This document shows positions 56,418 to 63,909 of a stretch of DNA of 64,000 bases, in pieces. Position 1 is the stretch's first letter. Every line of letters starts with the position of its first letter. The notes beneath the pieces were generated by a model that was not told where the DNA came from, ran no database searches, and worked only from the letters and a program-made list of their open reading frames with translations. The DNA comes from a virus. The position numbers and the translations under genes were made by a program. The DNA lies in IMG/VR virus record IMGVR_UViG_3300032180_000385, positions 62,001 through 126,000 of that record; one strand, 5' to 3'.

Positions 56418-56732
56418 GCACCGCCACTCTAACCGTTCGATCCGGTGCGTGGTGTCTGTCAGTCCTTTTGCCAGTCCGGCCCGGTAGTTCTGTTCCAACG
56501 CGAGCCAAAACCGGGCCGGGATGAAAGTCCCCATAGCGAGACAGTCCGCGTGCGACTTAAGCAGGGGCTTCCGATCCAGAACTTCACGGATCAGCGTGAC
56601 CGCGTACTGCTTGTTCTCCCTGCCCACGCAGGCAACGGCGAGCACATCCACGGACAAGCCGTTCTCCTGCATCCAGTCGTCCAGCGTCGCGGCCGGGGCG
56701 ATCGTCCAATCCGGATCGAAGGGGATTGTCAT
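56274..56732 (-). CDS. HTH (XRE/HigA-like) protein
   Basis: 152 residues from ATG 56732 (ATGA overlap upstream). W-T-I-A-P-A-A-T-L-D-D-W-M-Q-E-N-G-L-S, then L-A-V-A-C-V, and F-W-L-A-L-E-Q-N-Y-R-A-G-L-A-K-G: the antitoxin-like HTH common in actinophages. Residues after about 95 are antisense to the small plus-strand ORF. Confidence 0.7.
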   Translation of the reverse strand: MTIPFDPDWTIAPAATLDDWMQENGLSVDVLAVACVGRENKQYAVTLIREVLDRKPLLKSHADCLAMGTFIPARFWLALEQNYRAGLAKGLTDTTHRIERLEWRCLVVSEQLVDLTEAAAYVIAQLLIAEVCRNFDDGDGGYSSGNGWFPDA

Positions 56733-57217
56733 AACAGCGCCGCCGACTCGATCATCCCTTGGTACGGAGGCGTGACGCAGTGCCACTCACGGAGCTTCCC
56801 GACCCGTTTTGCAAATCGCAATGTTTGCCAGGTCCCGCTCCGCAGCGACTGCGGATCCTCCTCGGAATAGGCAGGAAAGCCGAACACCATCGTGCTCTCG
56901 TCGACGATACGCCGATTCCGGTCGGCATACGTGGTGCCCGGCGGCATCTCAATCACCGTGATCCTACGCAGCCCTGTCGGAACAGCTCCCCACCAGGGAT
57001 CCACCCGACTACGGTCTGCCGGAACAACGATCACATGCTCAGCAGTATCCCGATGATAACAAAGCCACTTGCCGATAAAGGCGTCCCCGCCGATGCAGGC
57101 ACCCGTAATGTAACGATCGGCATCCGGAACCCGGGCAGTCAGCACGTTAGTCACCACGCCGTTCCGCGCCTCGGCGGACAGCTCCCGTGAAGCACTAAAG
57201 CCAACGCTGGTGATCAC
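56729..57217 (-). CDS. SLOG/DprA-like nucleotide-binding protein
   Basis: 162 residues. G-F-S-A-S-R-E-L at the start, I-T-G-A-C-I-G-G-D-A-F-I-G, H-V-I-V-V-P-A-D-R-S-R-V-D, P-P-G-T-T-Y-A-D-R-N: Rossmann-like fold of the SLOG superfamily, which binds nucleotides or their derivatives. Roles in signalling or defence are known for the superfamily; the specific role here is unknown. Confidence 0.65.
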   Translation of the reverse strand: MITSVGFSASRELSAEARNGVVTNVLTARVPDADRYITGACIGGDAFIGKWLCYHRDTAEHVIVVPADRSRVDPWWGAVPTGLRRITVIEMPPGTTYADRNRRIVDESTMVFGFPAYSEEDPQSLRSGTWQTLRFAKRVGKLREWHCVTPPYQGMIESAALL

Positions 57218-57456
57218 AGATACGGCCCATCTTGGGGAGGCTCGCCGTTGAGAATCCTGTCGACTTCTGCCTCGACCAGTGCGGACGTCCAGTTGTAGTG
57301 ATCATCGATCACGTAGGTACGAAGGATCTGCCGTTCGATCCGCTCATCCGACCAGTCCGGGTTCCGCTCGCGCAGCCACCGAGCACAGTCCCTGTCCGCA
57401 GCGGGATTCCGGCCCTCGGCATTCCTACGCTTATCAGCGCCTGCTCTTGCTCTCAT
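57214..57456 (-). CDS. small charged protein, 80 aa
   Basis: Basic N-terminus, then W-L-R-E-R-N-P-D-W-S-D-E-R-I and a helix V-E-A-E-V-D-R-I. Start shares a base with the upstream stop (TAATG). Function unknown. Confidence 0.5.
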   Translation of the reverse strand: MRARAGADKRRNAEGRNPAADRDCARWLRERNPDWSDERIERQILRTYVIDDHYNWTSALVEAEVDRILNGEPPQDGPYL

Positions 57457-57806
57457 TATTCTTCTTCCTCTTTTGACAGGATAACTTCGGTAAACCCGCC
57501 CAGCCGGGCCATGACCCGAATAAAGTTGTTTTTATACCCGTAAGTGTCATAAAACCAGCGACACAAAGCCCCGCCAACCTCCCGGTGAACGCCATAGGAA
57601 AGCGTTTCGTGGCAGATGATCCCCTGACTGCCTTCCTGCATCCCGTCTCGCACCATCTGCCGGAGCCGTCCTGACTGCAAATACATCGAATTCCCTGGTC
57701 GGCCGATGCACGTTGGGCATTGCTCGGACAGTACCCGCGGCCTGGATTCCCCGCGAACGAAGCATGATTCCCTGCTTGGCGGTTCGTCTCCGTCGTCATA
57801 GCTCAT
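57456..57806 (-). CDS. unknown protein with Cys pair, 116 aa
   Basis: C-P-T-C-I-G-R-P-G at about residue 30, S-G-R-L-R-Q-M-V-R-D, I-I-C-H-E-T-L-S-Y-G and an acidic C-terminus. Actinophage-type small protein. Function unknown. Confidence 0.55.
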   Translation of the reverse strand: MSYDDGDEPPSRESCFVRGESRPRVLSEQCPTCIGRPGNSMYLQSGRLRQMVRDGMQEGSQGIICHETLSYGVHREVGGALCRWFYDTYGYKNNFIRVMARLGGFTEVILSKEEEE

Positions 57807-58016
57807 CTATATTACCCCCGTAATTCTCAGAACAATCACAATTATCGCAAGGATGCAGCCGATAGCCGCTTCCAGGTCGTCACGCCAGACCGGCTCGGTG
57901 ACCGTCCGCTCACACTCGGAGCACCAGAACTGGTAGCGTGCGAGCCAGAGGCGTTTCCATGACCGGTACGGAACGATCATAAGCACATGGCTCTCACAGT
58001 ACTGCTTCGATCTCAT
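57807..58016 (-). CDS. zinc ribbon plus membrane anchor, 69 aa
   Basis: F-W-C-S-E-C-E-R-T-V and an upstream C-E-S-H can form a zinc site; a hydrophobic C-terminal segment A-I-G-C-I-L-A-I-I-V-I-V-L follows. Start ATG 58016. Confidence 0.5.
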   Translation of the reverse strand: MRSKQYCESHVLMIVPYRSWKRLWLARYQFWCSECERTVTEPVWRDDLEAAIGCILAIIVIVLRITGVI

Positions 58017-58075
58017 CCCGCCGATCCTTCCCCGCAAGGCGCTCTGGTCATTCTACCCTCTGCGGAGCACTTCAG

Positions 58076-58648
58076 CTACACATCTGCCCGTTTGACGAAC
58101 AGCATCTTACGGTATAGAACAGGCAGACCACCCGCGGCCTGGAGGAGCGCATGTCTGATCTCGCTGTTTCCCTCACTGTCACCGGCCTGCACGGAACGCT
58201 GATCCTGATCGCCGTCATCCTGATCGCGATCGGGGCCATCATCACCGTGTTCGTGAATCCGCGAACCCCCTGGGCGACGTTCGTAGCGCTCGGCCTGTGC
58301 CTTGCTACCCTGGCGTTGCTGATCACCGGCTAAAACAGAGTACCCATCCGGCCAAAGTTCCCGCGGCGGAAGCGCGCTCAGCAGCACGTGCTCCGGCTCC
58401 GCCCTAGCCGCCTCCCCGGTCGCATCGTCCCGGAACCTGAAACCACCCTCGTTCCGTCGATACCGATAGACAACAGCGCTATACCCGTCGAGAATGTAGA
58501 ACTCGATGCGGTAAATGCACCGCTCGACGGGCTCGGGGATGTTCTGTCTCACCCAGGTAAACACCTCTGGCGAGTTCGATATCCGAAAGACAGCCGGGTC
58601 GCCACCGCTGTTACAATCCCAGACAAGAACAGGCGCGGCCGGAATCAC
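58076..58648 (-). CDS. unknown protein; distal part probably read-through
   Basis: 190 residues. The first ~105 look real (V-L-V-W-D-C-N-S-G-G-D-P, F-T-W-V-R-Q-N-I-P-E-P-V-E-R-C, Y-S-A-V-V-Y-R-Y-R-R-N-E) and match a small actinophage type. The rest is Asp/Gln/Arg-rich and antisense to the plus-strand gene 58151-58333; a stop is one base out of frame there. Confidence 0.55.
   Translation of the reverse strand: MIPAAPVLVWDCNSGGDPAVFRISNSPEVFTWVRQNIPEPVERCIYRIEFYILDGYSAVVYRYRRNEGGFRFRDDATGEAARAEPEHVLLSALPPRELWPDGYSVLAGDQQRQGSKAQAERYERRPGGSRIHEHGDDGPDRDQDDGDQDQRSVQAGDSEGNSEIRHALLQAAGGLPVLYRKMLFVKRADV
58151..58333 (+). CDS. small two-span membrane protein, 60 aa
   Basis: GGAGGAGCGC before ATG. 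Two hydrophobic segments (T-L-I-L-I-A-V-I-L-I-A-I-G-A-I-I and F-V-A-L-G-L-C-L-A-T-L) joined by N-P-R-T-P-W. Antisense to the tail of the minus-strand ORF. Confidence 0.6.
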   Translation: MSDLAVSLTVTGLHGTLILIAVILIAIGAIITVFVNPRTPWATFVALGLCLATLALLITG

Positions 58649-58866
58649 CTGGCAAGATCACCGCGCTCCAGCCGGTCAGCGTTTAGCTCGAGAACCCGAA
58701 TGATCCCCCACGGCCAGAACGTCTTCGGCCTCGTCGTCCGACGCCGGATCACCTCTGCGGCCTCACGCAGCTTCCGGGCATCCGCCTCCCGTCCCAACCG
58801 GACGACATCCTCCACGTACTCACTGTCCATCCGCCTGCCCGGCCCTCTCATCTCATGCGGTCCCAT
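58645..58866 (-). CDS. small charged protein, 73 aa
   Basis: Helical, Arg/Glu-rich: A-R-K-L-R-E-A-A-E-V-I-R-R and W-P-W-G-I-I-R-V-L. Overlaps the next gene by ATGA. Function unknown. Confidence 0.5.
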   Translation of the reverse strand: MGPHEMRGPGRRMDSEYVEDVVRLGREADARKLREAAEVIRRRTTRPKTFWPWGIIRVLELNADRLERGDLAR

Positions 58867-58875
58867 CTTGTTCTC

Positions 58876-59271
58876 CTATCGTCCGCATGCCGAATTCCAC
58901 CGCTTGCCCGTTCGCTTCCAGTGGCACTGCCCAGCCTTCACGGCATCATCGACCGAAAAAGATGACCCGTCCGCCATCACCGGGTTAATGAACGCGAATG
59001 CGCTGATCCCGTCGAGGGTAACTATTTTTCCGCACATGCATTTCGCGCCGGTTAGCAGCTTCACCGCCAGCGCCTCAGCGGCCTCGCACGGGTCAGAGTG
59101 ATTTTCAGCAATGATGCGCATACCTTTATAATAAGCAGTGGCGTACCAGCCTGCCTCGGCAACAGGAACATCCTCATGGAGACATCCAAGCTCGAACGAT
59201 GTCGCTCCGGTTCGCCCGGTCAGATCAGCGGCGGCTATTACTCGGTTCTCATCGTCGGGCGTCATGACCAT
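58876..59271 (-). CDS. unknown actinophage-type protein, 131 aa
   Basis: A-A-D-L-T-G-R-T-G-A-T-S-F-E-L-G, G-W-Y-A-T-A-Y-Y-K-G-M-R-I, A-L-A-V-K-L-L-T-G-A-K-C-M-C-G and C-H-W-K-R-T-G-K-R-W. This is a recurrent small protein of actinophages with no assigned function. Confidence 0.6.
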   Translation of the reverse strand: MVMTPDDENRVIAAADLTGRTGATSFELGCLHEDVPVAEAGWYATAYYKGMRIIAENHSDPCEAAEALAVKLLTGAKCMCGKIVTLDGISAFAFINPVMADGSSFSVDDAVKAGQCHWKRTGKRWNSACGR

Positions 59272-59453
59272 ACTGAAAACAACACCTTCATCATAGTCCT
59301 GATAAGCCCCTCGAAATTATCCAGGATTTTCGTGTACGGCGAACCGTCTCCGCTGACCGACCACGCATCCCAGTCTTGCTCCGAGTACCGCTCCAAGGGG
59401 ATGTTACCTGCTCGGGCTGCTGACGCGTACCAGTCATCGTTATCGCGTGCCAT
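59262..59453 (-). CDS. small protein, 63 aa
   Basis: M-A-R-D-N-D-D-W-Y-A-S-A-A-R-A-G, then E-Q-D-W-D-A-W and a hydrophobic end M-M-K-V-L-F-S-V-W. Overlaps both neighbours. Function unknown. Confidence 0.45.
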   Translation of the reverse strand: MARDNDDWYASAARAGNIPLERYSEQDWDAWSVSGDGSPYTKILDNFEGLIRTMMKVLFSVWS

Positions 59454-59688
59454 TAGCATCCTTCGCGTGATCAGGACAGAAATCCAGCCGCGTGCCGTAC
59501 TCAACCTCACGTTCGCTCACCCGGATGATGTTTTCCACACCTGTTTTCCAGCCGAGCGGGCGCAGCCTGGCCCGGACCGCCGTTACCGTCATACCCTCCC
59601 CGAGTTGAAGCTGCGAACCGTAGCGCATCTCCGCGCAACCCTCATGATTGCACATCACGCCCATGTCGGTGAAGCGGATCGCGCTCAT
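59440..59688 (-). CDS. small zinc protein, 82 aa
   Basis: M-C-N-H-E-G-C near residue 12 and F-C-P-D-H-A near the end make a Cys/His zinc site around a central helix A-V-R-A-R-L-R-P-L-G-W. Function unknown. Confidence 0.55.
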   Translation of the reverse strand: MSAIRFTDMGVMCNHEGCAEMRYGSQLQLGEGMTVTAVRARLRPLGWKTGVENIIRVSEREVEYGTRLDFCPDHAKDANGTR

Positions 59689-59918
59689 TGCTGTTCCCTT
59701 GCCGGCACGAGCGAGCGAAGCAGCTCTTCCACGTGCTCCTCGTCGAGATGGTGACCATGATACTCACACACCTTACACAGCCGAACGCCTTCCGCGATAG
59801 AAACATCCCCAGGGATACCATCGAGTCCGCAGCACGGGCAGCTTCCGGCCAGCCAGCGCTCCCGCACCCGGCAGTAATAGGCCTCATTCAGCCCTCTCCG
59901 CCACTTTTCCTCAGGCAT
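59685..59918 (-). CDS. zinc protein, paralogue of 62723, 77 aa
   Basis: S-C-P-C-C-G-L-D and C-K-V-C-E-Y-H give a C-x2-C / C-x2-C site; R-E-R-W-L-A-G precedes and H-V-E-E-L-L-R-S-L follows. The copy at 62723 has the same order. Confidence 0.6.
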   Translation of the reverse strand: MPEEKWRRGLNEAYYCRVRERWLAGSCPCCGLDGIPGDVSIAEGVRLCKVCEYHGHHLDEEHVEELLRSLVPAREQQ

Positions 59919-60225
59919 TGCTATCCGATTCAGTATATAGCTCCAAGTCTTCCAAATAATCACAAGCGGCTAGCTTTCCCTCAAGGTATGTCACGACCCA
60001 CGCTATAAAACGAGCATCGTCCTCCAAACTGTTTTTCTCCGCCAAAATAACAGTTAGAGAGCACCTCCCGCTACCTCCATTATGGGTACGCAGACCTGAC
60101 GCCTTCACCCTCAGCATCCGAAGAGGCTGCCCGCCGGATCCCCCTCCATATTTTTCATCCAGACGAATTTCCGTCGTTATCGTTGCTGCAATCACTGTTG
60201 TCCGTCTTTCAGTTCGTTTAGACAC
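59911..60225 (-). CDS. unknown protein, 104 aa
   Basis: Beta-rich (T-V-I-A-A-T-I-T-T-E-I-R-L, S-L-T-V-I-L-A-E-K) with a helix and acidic C-terminus. The DNA is more AT-rich than average. Overlaps the upstream coiled-coil gene by 34 bases. Function unknown. Confidence 0.5.
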   Translation of the reverse strand: MSKRTERRTTVIAATITTEIRLDEKYGGGSGGQPLRMLRVKASGLRTHNGGSGRCSLTVILAEKNSLEDDARFIAWVVTYLEGKLAACDYLEDLELYTESDSNA

Positions 60226-61211
60226 GTCGCATTTGCATCAGTAATCATAGCGATGGCCGACCCGTGTCGAGCAGCCGTCTCAACAATTCCGGACGCGTTC
60301 TTAGCTAGCATCTCTATGCGCTGCCGATGCTGCTCAACAGTTGCCGTACCCCAGGTAACCATCGTACCATCACCGAGCGCTATCTGGGTATTCAACAGCT
60401 CAGTTGTAACTTCCAGACGAGTCTGCGCAGCTACCTCATAGATCAGCTTATAAATTTGTTTTCTTCGAAGCTCCTCGTAATACGCCATTGGCCCATCCGG
60501 ATGCCAATTAGATTCAAAAAAAGCAACACTCCTCTCATCGGTATTTGCAGCAGCAGCACGCGCACGCTCATACCAGTCGGCAAAATCCTTGCCAAGCCAC
60601 CTGCGGAACTTCTTTCGTTCATGTGCATCCAGCCATACGCCTGGCCCCGCCAAGCAGTCTCTATACTTGATAAACTCCGGTGGTGTGGGGGCGACCGCAT
60701 GCTGCGGATCATCTCGACGCCACTCAACCAAATTTTCTCTCGCCGTAGCCGTATATACATACTCCACGCCGATAGCCTCCGCGTACTCTTGCCTGATTCC
60801 CTCTGGTATAGCACCACGATCCGGTACTACGCGACCTGTCCTAACCCCCCATTCCCGAATAACACGAGCCGGATGAGCTGCTACGAAATCACTTCGCTGA
60901 CGACACCACTCCCGATGCTGTTCTTCCTTGAGCCTCTGCTCTGAACGTCGTACCTCTCGTGCCGTCTGCTGTGCTGTTTCATATTCGATTCGCTGCGCTT
61001 CCCTAGCTGCACGATCCTCCGCTACGCGCGCCTGCTGACGACGATGACCTGCCACATAAGAACTAAGCATCCCGATAGCAAACTCGCGAAGCCGATCCTG
61101 ATTCATTCCTCTCGCCACAGTAGCAGCAATGACTTCCGGGTCATCATCCTGACGCTCATCAGCTAGCTGAAGTGCCTGCGTGATCCAGGCGGAATACGTG
61201 TCCTCAGGCAT
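60192..61211 (-). CDS. coiled-coil protein, 339 aa
   Basis: Start taken at ATG 61211 (M-P-E-D-T-Y-S-A-W); the open frame upstream is low-complexity. Residues ~70-125 are a charged coiled coil (R-A-A-R-E-A-Q-R-I-E, E-V-R-R-S-E-Q-R-L-K). The C-terminal half is mixed, with W-L-G-K-D-F-A-D-W-Y. AT-rich codon use relative to neighbours suggests transfer. No family recognised. Confidence 0.55.
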   Translation of the reverse strand: MPEDTYSAWITQALQLADERQDDDPEVIAATVARGMNQDRLREFAIGMLSSYVAGHRRQQARVAEDRAAREAQRIEYETAQQTAREVRRSEQRLKEEQHREWCRQRSDFVAAHPARVIREWGVRTGRVVPDRGAIPEGIRQEYAEAIGVEYVYTATARENLVEWRRDDPQHAVAPTPPEFIKYRDCLAGPGVWLDAHERKKFRRWLGKDFADWYERARAAAANTDERSVAFFESNWHPDGPMAYYEELRRKQIYKLIYEVAAQTRLEVTTELLNTQIALGDGTMVTWGTATVEQHRQRIEMLAKNASGIVETAARHGSAIAMITDANATCLNELKDGQQ

Positions 61212-61260
61212 TACGGTGCATCCATCCCACGAAAATCCTCGCTGACGTGCTTGCCTGCTG

Positions 61261-61413
61261 TCACTCTTCCCAGCCTCCCTCGCACGGGCAGTCATCGACG
61301 TTGCAGTGCCCCCAGCCGTGCTCCTCAGAGTCATGCTCGCAGGTGCAGTCGCTGAAGCTCGCCGAGTACTCCCACTCGCCGCCTTCGTCATCATCCGGGT
61401 CGATCACCGTCAC
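61261..61413 (-). CDS. Cys/His zinc protein, 50 aa
   Basis: GTG after GGGAGG. C-T-C-E-H ... E-H-G-W-G-H-C ... D-D-C-P-C: a compact C-x-C-x-H / H-x4-C / C-x-C pattern frequent in actinophages. Confidence 0.6.
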   Translation of the reverse strand: MTVIDPDDDEGGEWEYSASFSDCTCEHDSEEHGWGHCNVDDCPCEGGWEE

Positions 61414-61530
61414 CCTCCCCTGTAGGGCGTTACAATACTCCGATGCTACGGCGAGCGATACAGGCGGTACCCGAATGACAACCGTGAAATTTTCGAACTA
61501 CAGTAATGCAAGTATCGAACAGTAGCAGCA

Positions 61531-62052
61531 GTGTCACTCATCCACGTCAGAGGTGAAGACTGGCCCAGCCTGCCACCCGATCTGGCTTACTACCTGGGCT
61601 GGTATTTTTGGTCACCCTGGGTGCTCGACAACGCCCCGCACGACGACCGGCTGTTCCGCGGGTACGCCGAAATGATGACCAACATCGCCTGGTGGCTCGT
61701 CGCGTACCATCGCCTGCCCGCGGACGTCGCCGTTGCCTGGCTCCCGTGGTATCACCGGCTGGGGCTCGCTGCCGCTGCGGCCATGCCACCCGCCCCCGTG
61801 GCTGCCGCAGTAACCAGTCCGGGCGGAGAGCCTAGCCCAAGACAACCAGCTAAGCCCGTCCGCCCGATAAGCCCCGCCAGTGCCGAAGGACGACGAGGAG
61901 CAATAGGCACACTCTACCGCATGAAAGGCCCGTGGTTCTACGCCGCCTACCGAGGGCTGTGCTCCAGGTGCGGATCTCCCATCGAGCCTGGCGAGAAGAT
62001 CCGGGCGGACGGTGACGGCGGGTGGGAGTGCCGAGAATGTGACGAGCAGTAA
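61531..62052 (+). CDS. unknown protein with C-terminal zinc ribbon, 173 aa
   Basis: N-terminal Trp-rich helical domain (W-Y-F-W-S-P-W-V-L, M-M-T-N-I-A-W-W-L-V), Pro-rich linker, then C-S-R-C-G-S-P-I-E-P-G-E and C-R-E-C at the end. The zinc-ribbon ending is a known stand-alone phage module. Preceded by a 16-codon ORF that may be a leader. Confidence 0.55.
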   Translation: MSLIHVRGEDWPSLPPDLAYYLGWYFWSPWVLDNAPHDDRLFRGYAEMMTNIAWWLVAYHRLPADVAVAWLPWYHRLGLAAAAAMPPAPVAAAVTSPGGEPSPRQPAKPVRPISPASAEGRRGAIGTLYRMKGPWFYAAYRGLCSRCGSPIEPGEKIRADGDGGWECRECDEQ

Positions 62053-62061
62053 CCTGCCTTA

Positions 62062-62352
62062 CTACCAGGCGCGCAGAACATCGAGGTTGCGGAAGACCGG
62101 CGGAGTTCCGGACAGCTGCTGGTACCGCTCGGCCGCAGCCTGAGTCTCGGGCAGGGCAGAGTTCTCCATCGCGGACTCGTAGGAGTCGAAGACCACCGCC
62201 ATGCGGTAGAGCTGAGAATCGGAGCGATCGCGGGTCACCGTTATCGATCGTGCCGTGCGTTTTCCCTCGGTGGCAGCCCACCAGTCATCGTTAATCGTGT
62301 ACGCCGCGCTGATGTCAGACGTACGAAATTCGATAACCTGAACGAATGTCAT
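62062..62352 (-). CDS. ABM-like small protein, 96 aa
   Basis: V-Q-V-I-E-F-R-T-S, R-S-I-T-V-T-R-D-R, Y-R-M-A-V-V-F-D-S-Y-E-S-A-M-E and F-R-N-L-D-V. Same fold class as 54136-54432. Function unknown. Confidence 0.6.
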   Translation of the reverse strand: MTFVQVIEFRTSDISAAYTINDDWWAATEGKRTARSITVTRDRSDSQLYRMAVVFDSYESAMENSALPETQAAAERYQQLSGTPPVFRNLDVLRAW

Positions 62353-62365
62353 GATCCTGCTCCTG

Positions 62366-62665
62366 TCAGTTCGCCACCCTGGGGCGAGCATCTCCTACAT
62401 ACTGACCGGGCTGAGCGCCTAGCTCGAACAGATCGAAACACGGAAAATCCTCTGAGATACCGCCTGAAAGATCGAGGCGAGACTTGCCGCCTCCCGATTC
62501 TGGTACGTACTGCACGACCGTAACGCGCACTTCCGCCGACGGCAGCATCTCGAGGCCTACCACCACCATCGTACCGCCTGCTGACCCGAAGTAAGAAGAG
62601 GCTAGCTCTCCGTGTATGAGGTTAATTCTATCGCCGAGCCGAAGCTCATGCGCGTGCTTGATCAT
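62366..62665 (-). CDS. small beta-barrel-like protein, 99 aa
   Basis: H-E-L-R-L-G-D-R-I-N-L-I, T-M-V-V-V-G-L-E-M, V-R-V-T-V-V-Q-Y-V-P, F-D-L-F-E-L. Likely an SH3-like or OB-like barrel. Function unknown. Confidence 0.5.
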   Translation of the reverse strand: MIKHAHELRLGDRINLIHGELASSYFGSAGGTMVVVGLEMLPSAEVRVTVVQYVPESGGGKSRLDLSGGISEDFPCFDLFELGAQPGQYVGDARPRVAN

Positions 62666-62722
62666 AATTCTCCCTGATAACCCGAACCACTACCGATCCG
62701 GTCTCAGTATCAGAGGATACAC

Positions 62723-62935
62723 TCACGGCACCAGGGCTTCCAGCAGCTCGTCGAGGAAGCCGGGCGGATCTTCGTAGTGCCGATTCCCGATGCAGCGCCC
62801 GCACATGAACACGCCCTCCGCAACAGCGGCCGGCTCGTAGTCCCGATCCCTGCCTGGCCAGGAGGTCAGCTCGCTCCCGCAGCACGGACAGCGGCCTTCC
62901 CGCCAGTACCGTCGACAGTACTCGAGATCACTCAT
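62723..62935 (-). CDS. zinc protein, paralogue of 59685, 70 aa
   Basis: R-C-P-C-C-G-S-E and C-G-R-C-I-G-N-R-H match the zinc pairs in 59685-59918; ends L-D-E-L-L-E-A-L-V-P. Overlaps the methyltransferase stop by four bases. Confidence 0.6.
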   Translation of the reverse strand: MSDLEYCRRYWREGRCPCCGSELTSWPGRDRDYEPAAVAEGVFMCGRCIGNRHYEDPPGFLDELLEALVP

Positions 62936-63897
62936 TGTGCTAGAACCTCCAAGATCTGCTTTCCGAGATAAAACGTATAAGCCGGAGGAATTGCCTGCGC
63001 TATTTCCTTCGCATCCATCCAGTCGATTCCCATGGCTACCCGGTGAAGATTTACCTGCTCGATACCGTCCAAGTGATCACCATTCCCCGTGCCATACACC
63101 CCGATAGTCCCGGTCATCTTATCACTACCAGGTCCGTACTTCACCTGATAATATGGACGGTGCCTATCCTGCCATTGATGATTACATGCGACGCCTCGCA
63201 ACGGCAAGCTCGACTCGAAAAGCCGATGACGACGAACGCGAAGCGCGAATGACGACCCGCAAAGCTGAACTGGATTTAGCAACGGAGCACCCGGAACATT
63301 TTCGATAATATAGGGAAGACCAATTGATTGCACCATCTCACGAAACGGAACTACTAGATCTGGATAATCATCACGACCGGAATAAATGCCTTTCTTTTTC
63401 TGATGTGTAACTTTCACCAGCTCCGTCATTGCTGAATAATGCTGACATGGCGGACTGCCGACTACTACATCAAAATCCTGTGCGATAGCACTCAGCTCAC
63501 CTGCCGTCAGTTTCGTAAAATCAGCCTTCCAGAACTCAAATGGATAGTGTGGTTGCGGGTCAATGTCCATCCCGGTCACCTCAAACCCAGCCATATGGTA
63601 ACCCATTGAAGCCCCGCCAGCCTTACAGCAGATGTCCAGGAGCTTCTTCGCACTACTCCTAGCACCTGTCGCGCTCGACGACATTTTCGGCACTGACTCC
63701 GAAAATCCACGCTCACGCTGAGCACACCCGCACGAACGGGTATGCCCGGTCCTGAGATGCTCTACTGACACAGCAACCTCGTTGCCGCACTTGCAACGAC
63801 ATATAGCCATCCAGCGGGTCGTGCGTACCTCACGAATCACCGTAAGCCTGCCGAACCGGTTACCCGGGTATACCTGATACTCTCGCGGACGCGCCAT
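62932..63897 (-). CDS. C5-cytosine-type DNA methyltransferase fused to homing-type DNA-binding domain
   Basis: 321 residues. Residues 10-62: F-G-R-L-T-V-I, A-I-C-R-C-K-C-G-N and S-C-G-C-A-Q-R, the domain found at the front of the HNH enzyme at 40201. Residues 85-321: methyltransferase with L-L-D-I-C-C-K-A-G-G, V-V-G-S-P-P-C-Q-H-Y (catalytic Cys), E-N-V-P-G-A-P and L-C-G-S-S-F. It probably protects phage DNA; the extra domain could guide target choice. Related to 44984-45697. Confidence 0.85.
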   Translation of the reverse strand: MARPREYQVYPGNRFGRLTVIREVRTTRWMAICRCKCGNEVAVSVEHLRTGHTRSCGCAQRERGFSESVPKMSSSATGARSSAKKLLDICCKAGGASMGYHMAGFEVTGMDIDPQPHYPFEFWKADFTKLTAGELSAIAQDFDVVVGSPPCQHYSAMTELVKVTHQKKKGIYSGRDDYPDLVVPFREMVQSIGLPYIIENVPGAPLLNPVQLCGSSFALRVRRHRLFESSLPLRGVACNHQWQDRHRPYYQVKYGPGSDKMTGTIGVYGTGNGDHLDGIEQVNLHRVAMGIDWMDAKEIAQAIPPAYTFYLGKQILEVLAQ

Positions 63898-63903
63898 CTA
63901 GCC

Positions 63904-63909
63904 ATTATG
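63904..63909 (-). promoter_or_regulatory. -10 element for leaderless methyltransferase mRNA
   Basis: CATAAT, then six bases, then the ATG at 63897: the geometry shared with the HNH genes. The remaining bases to 64000 show nothing else I can support. Confidence 0.45.
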
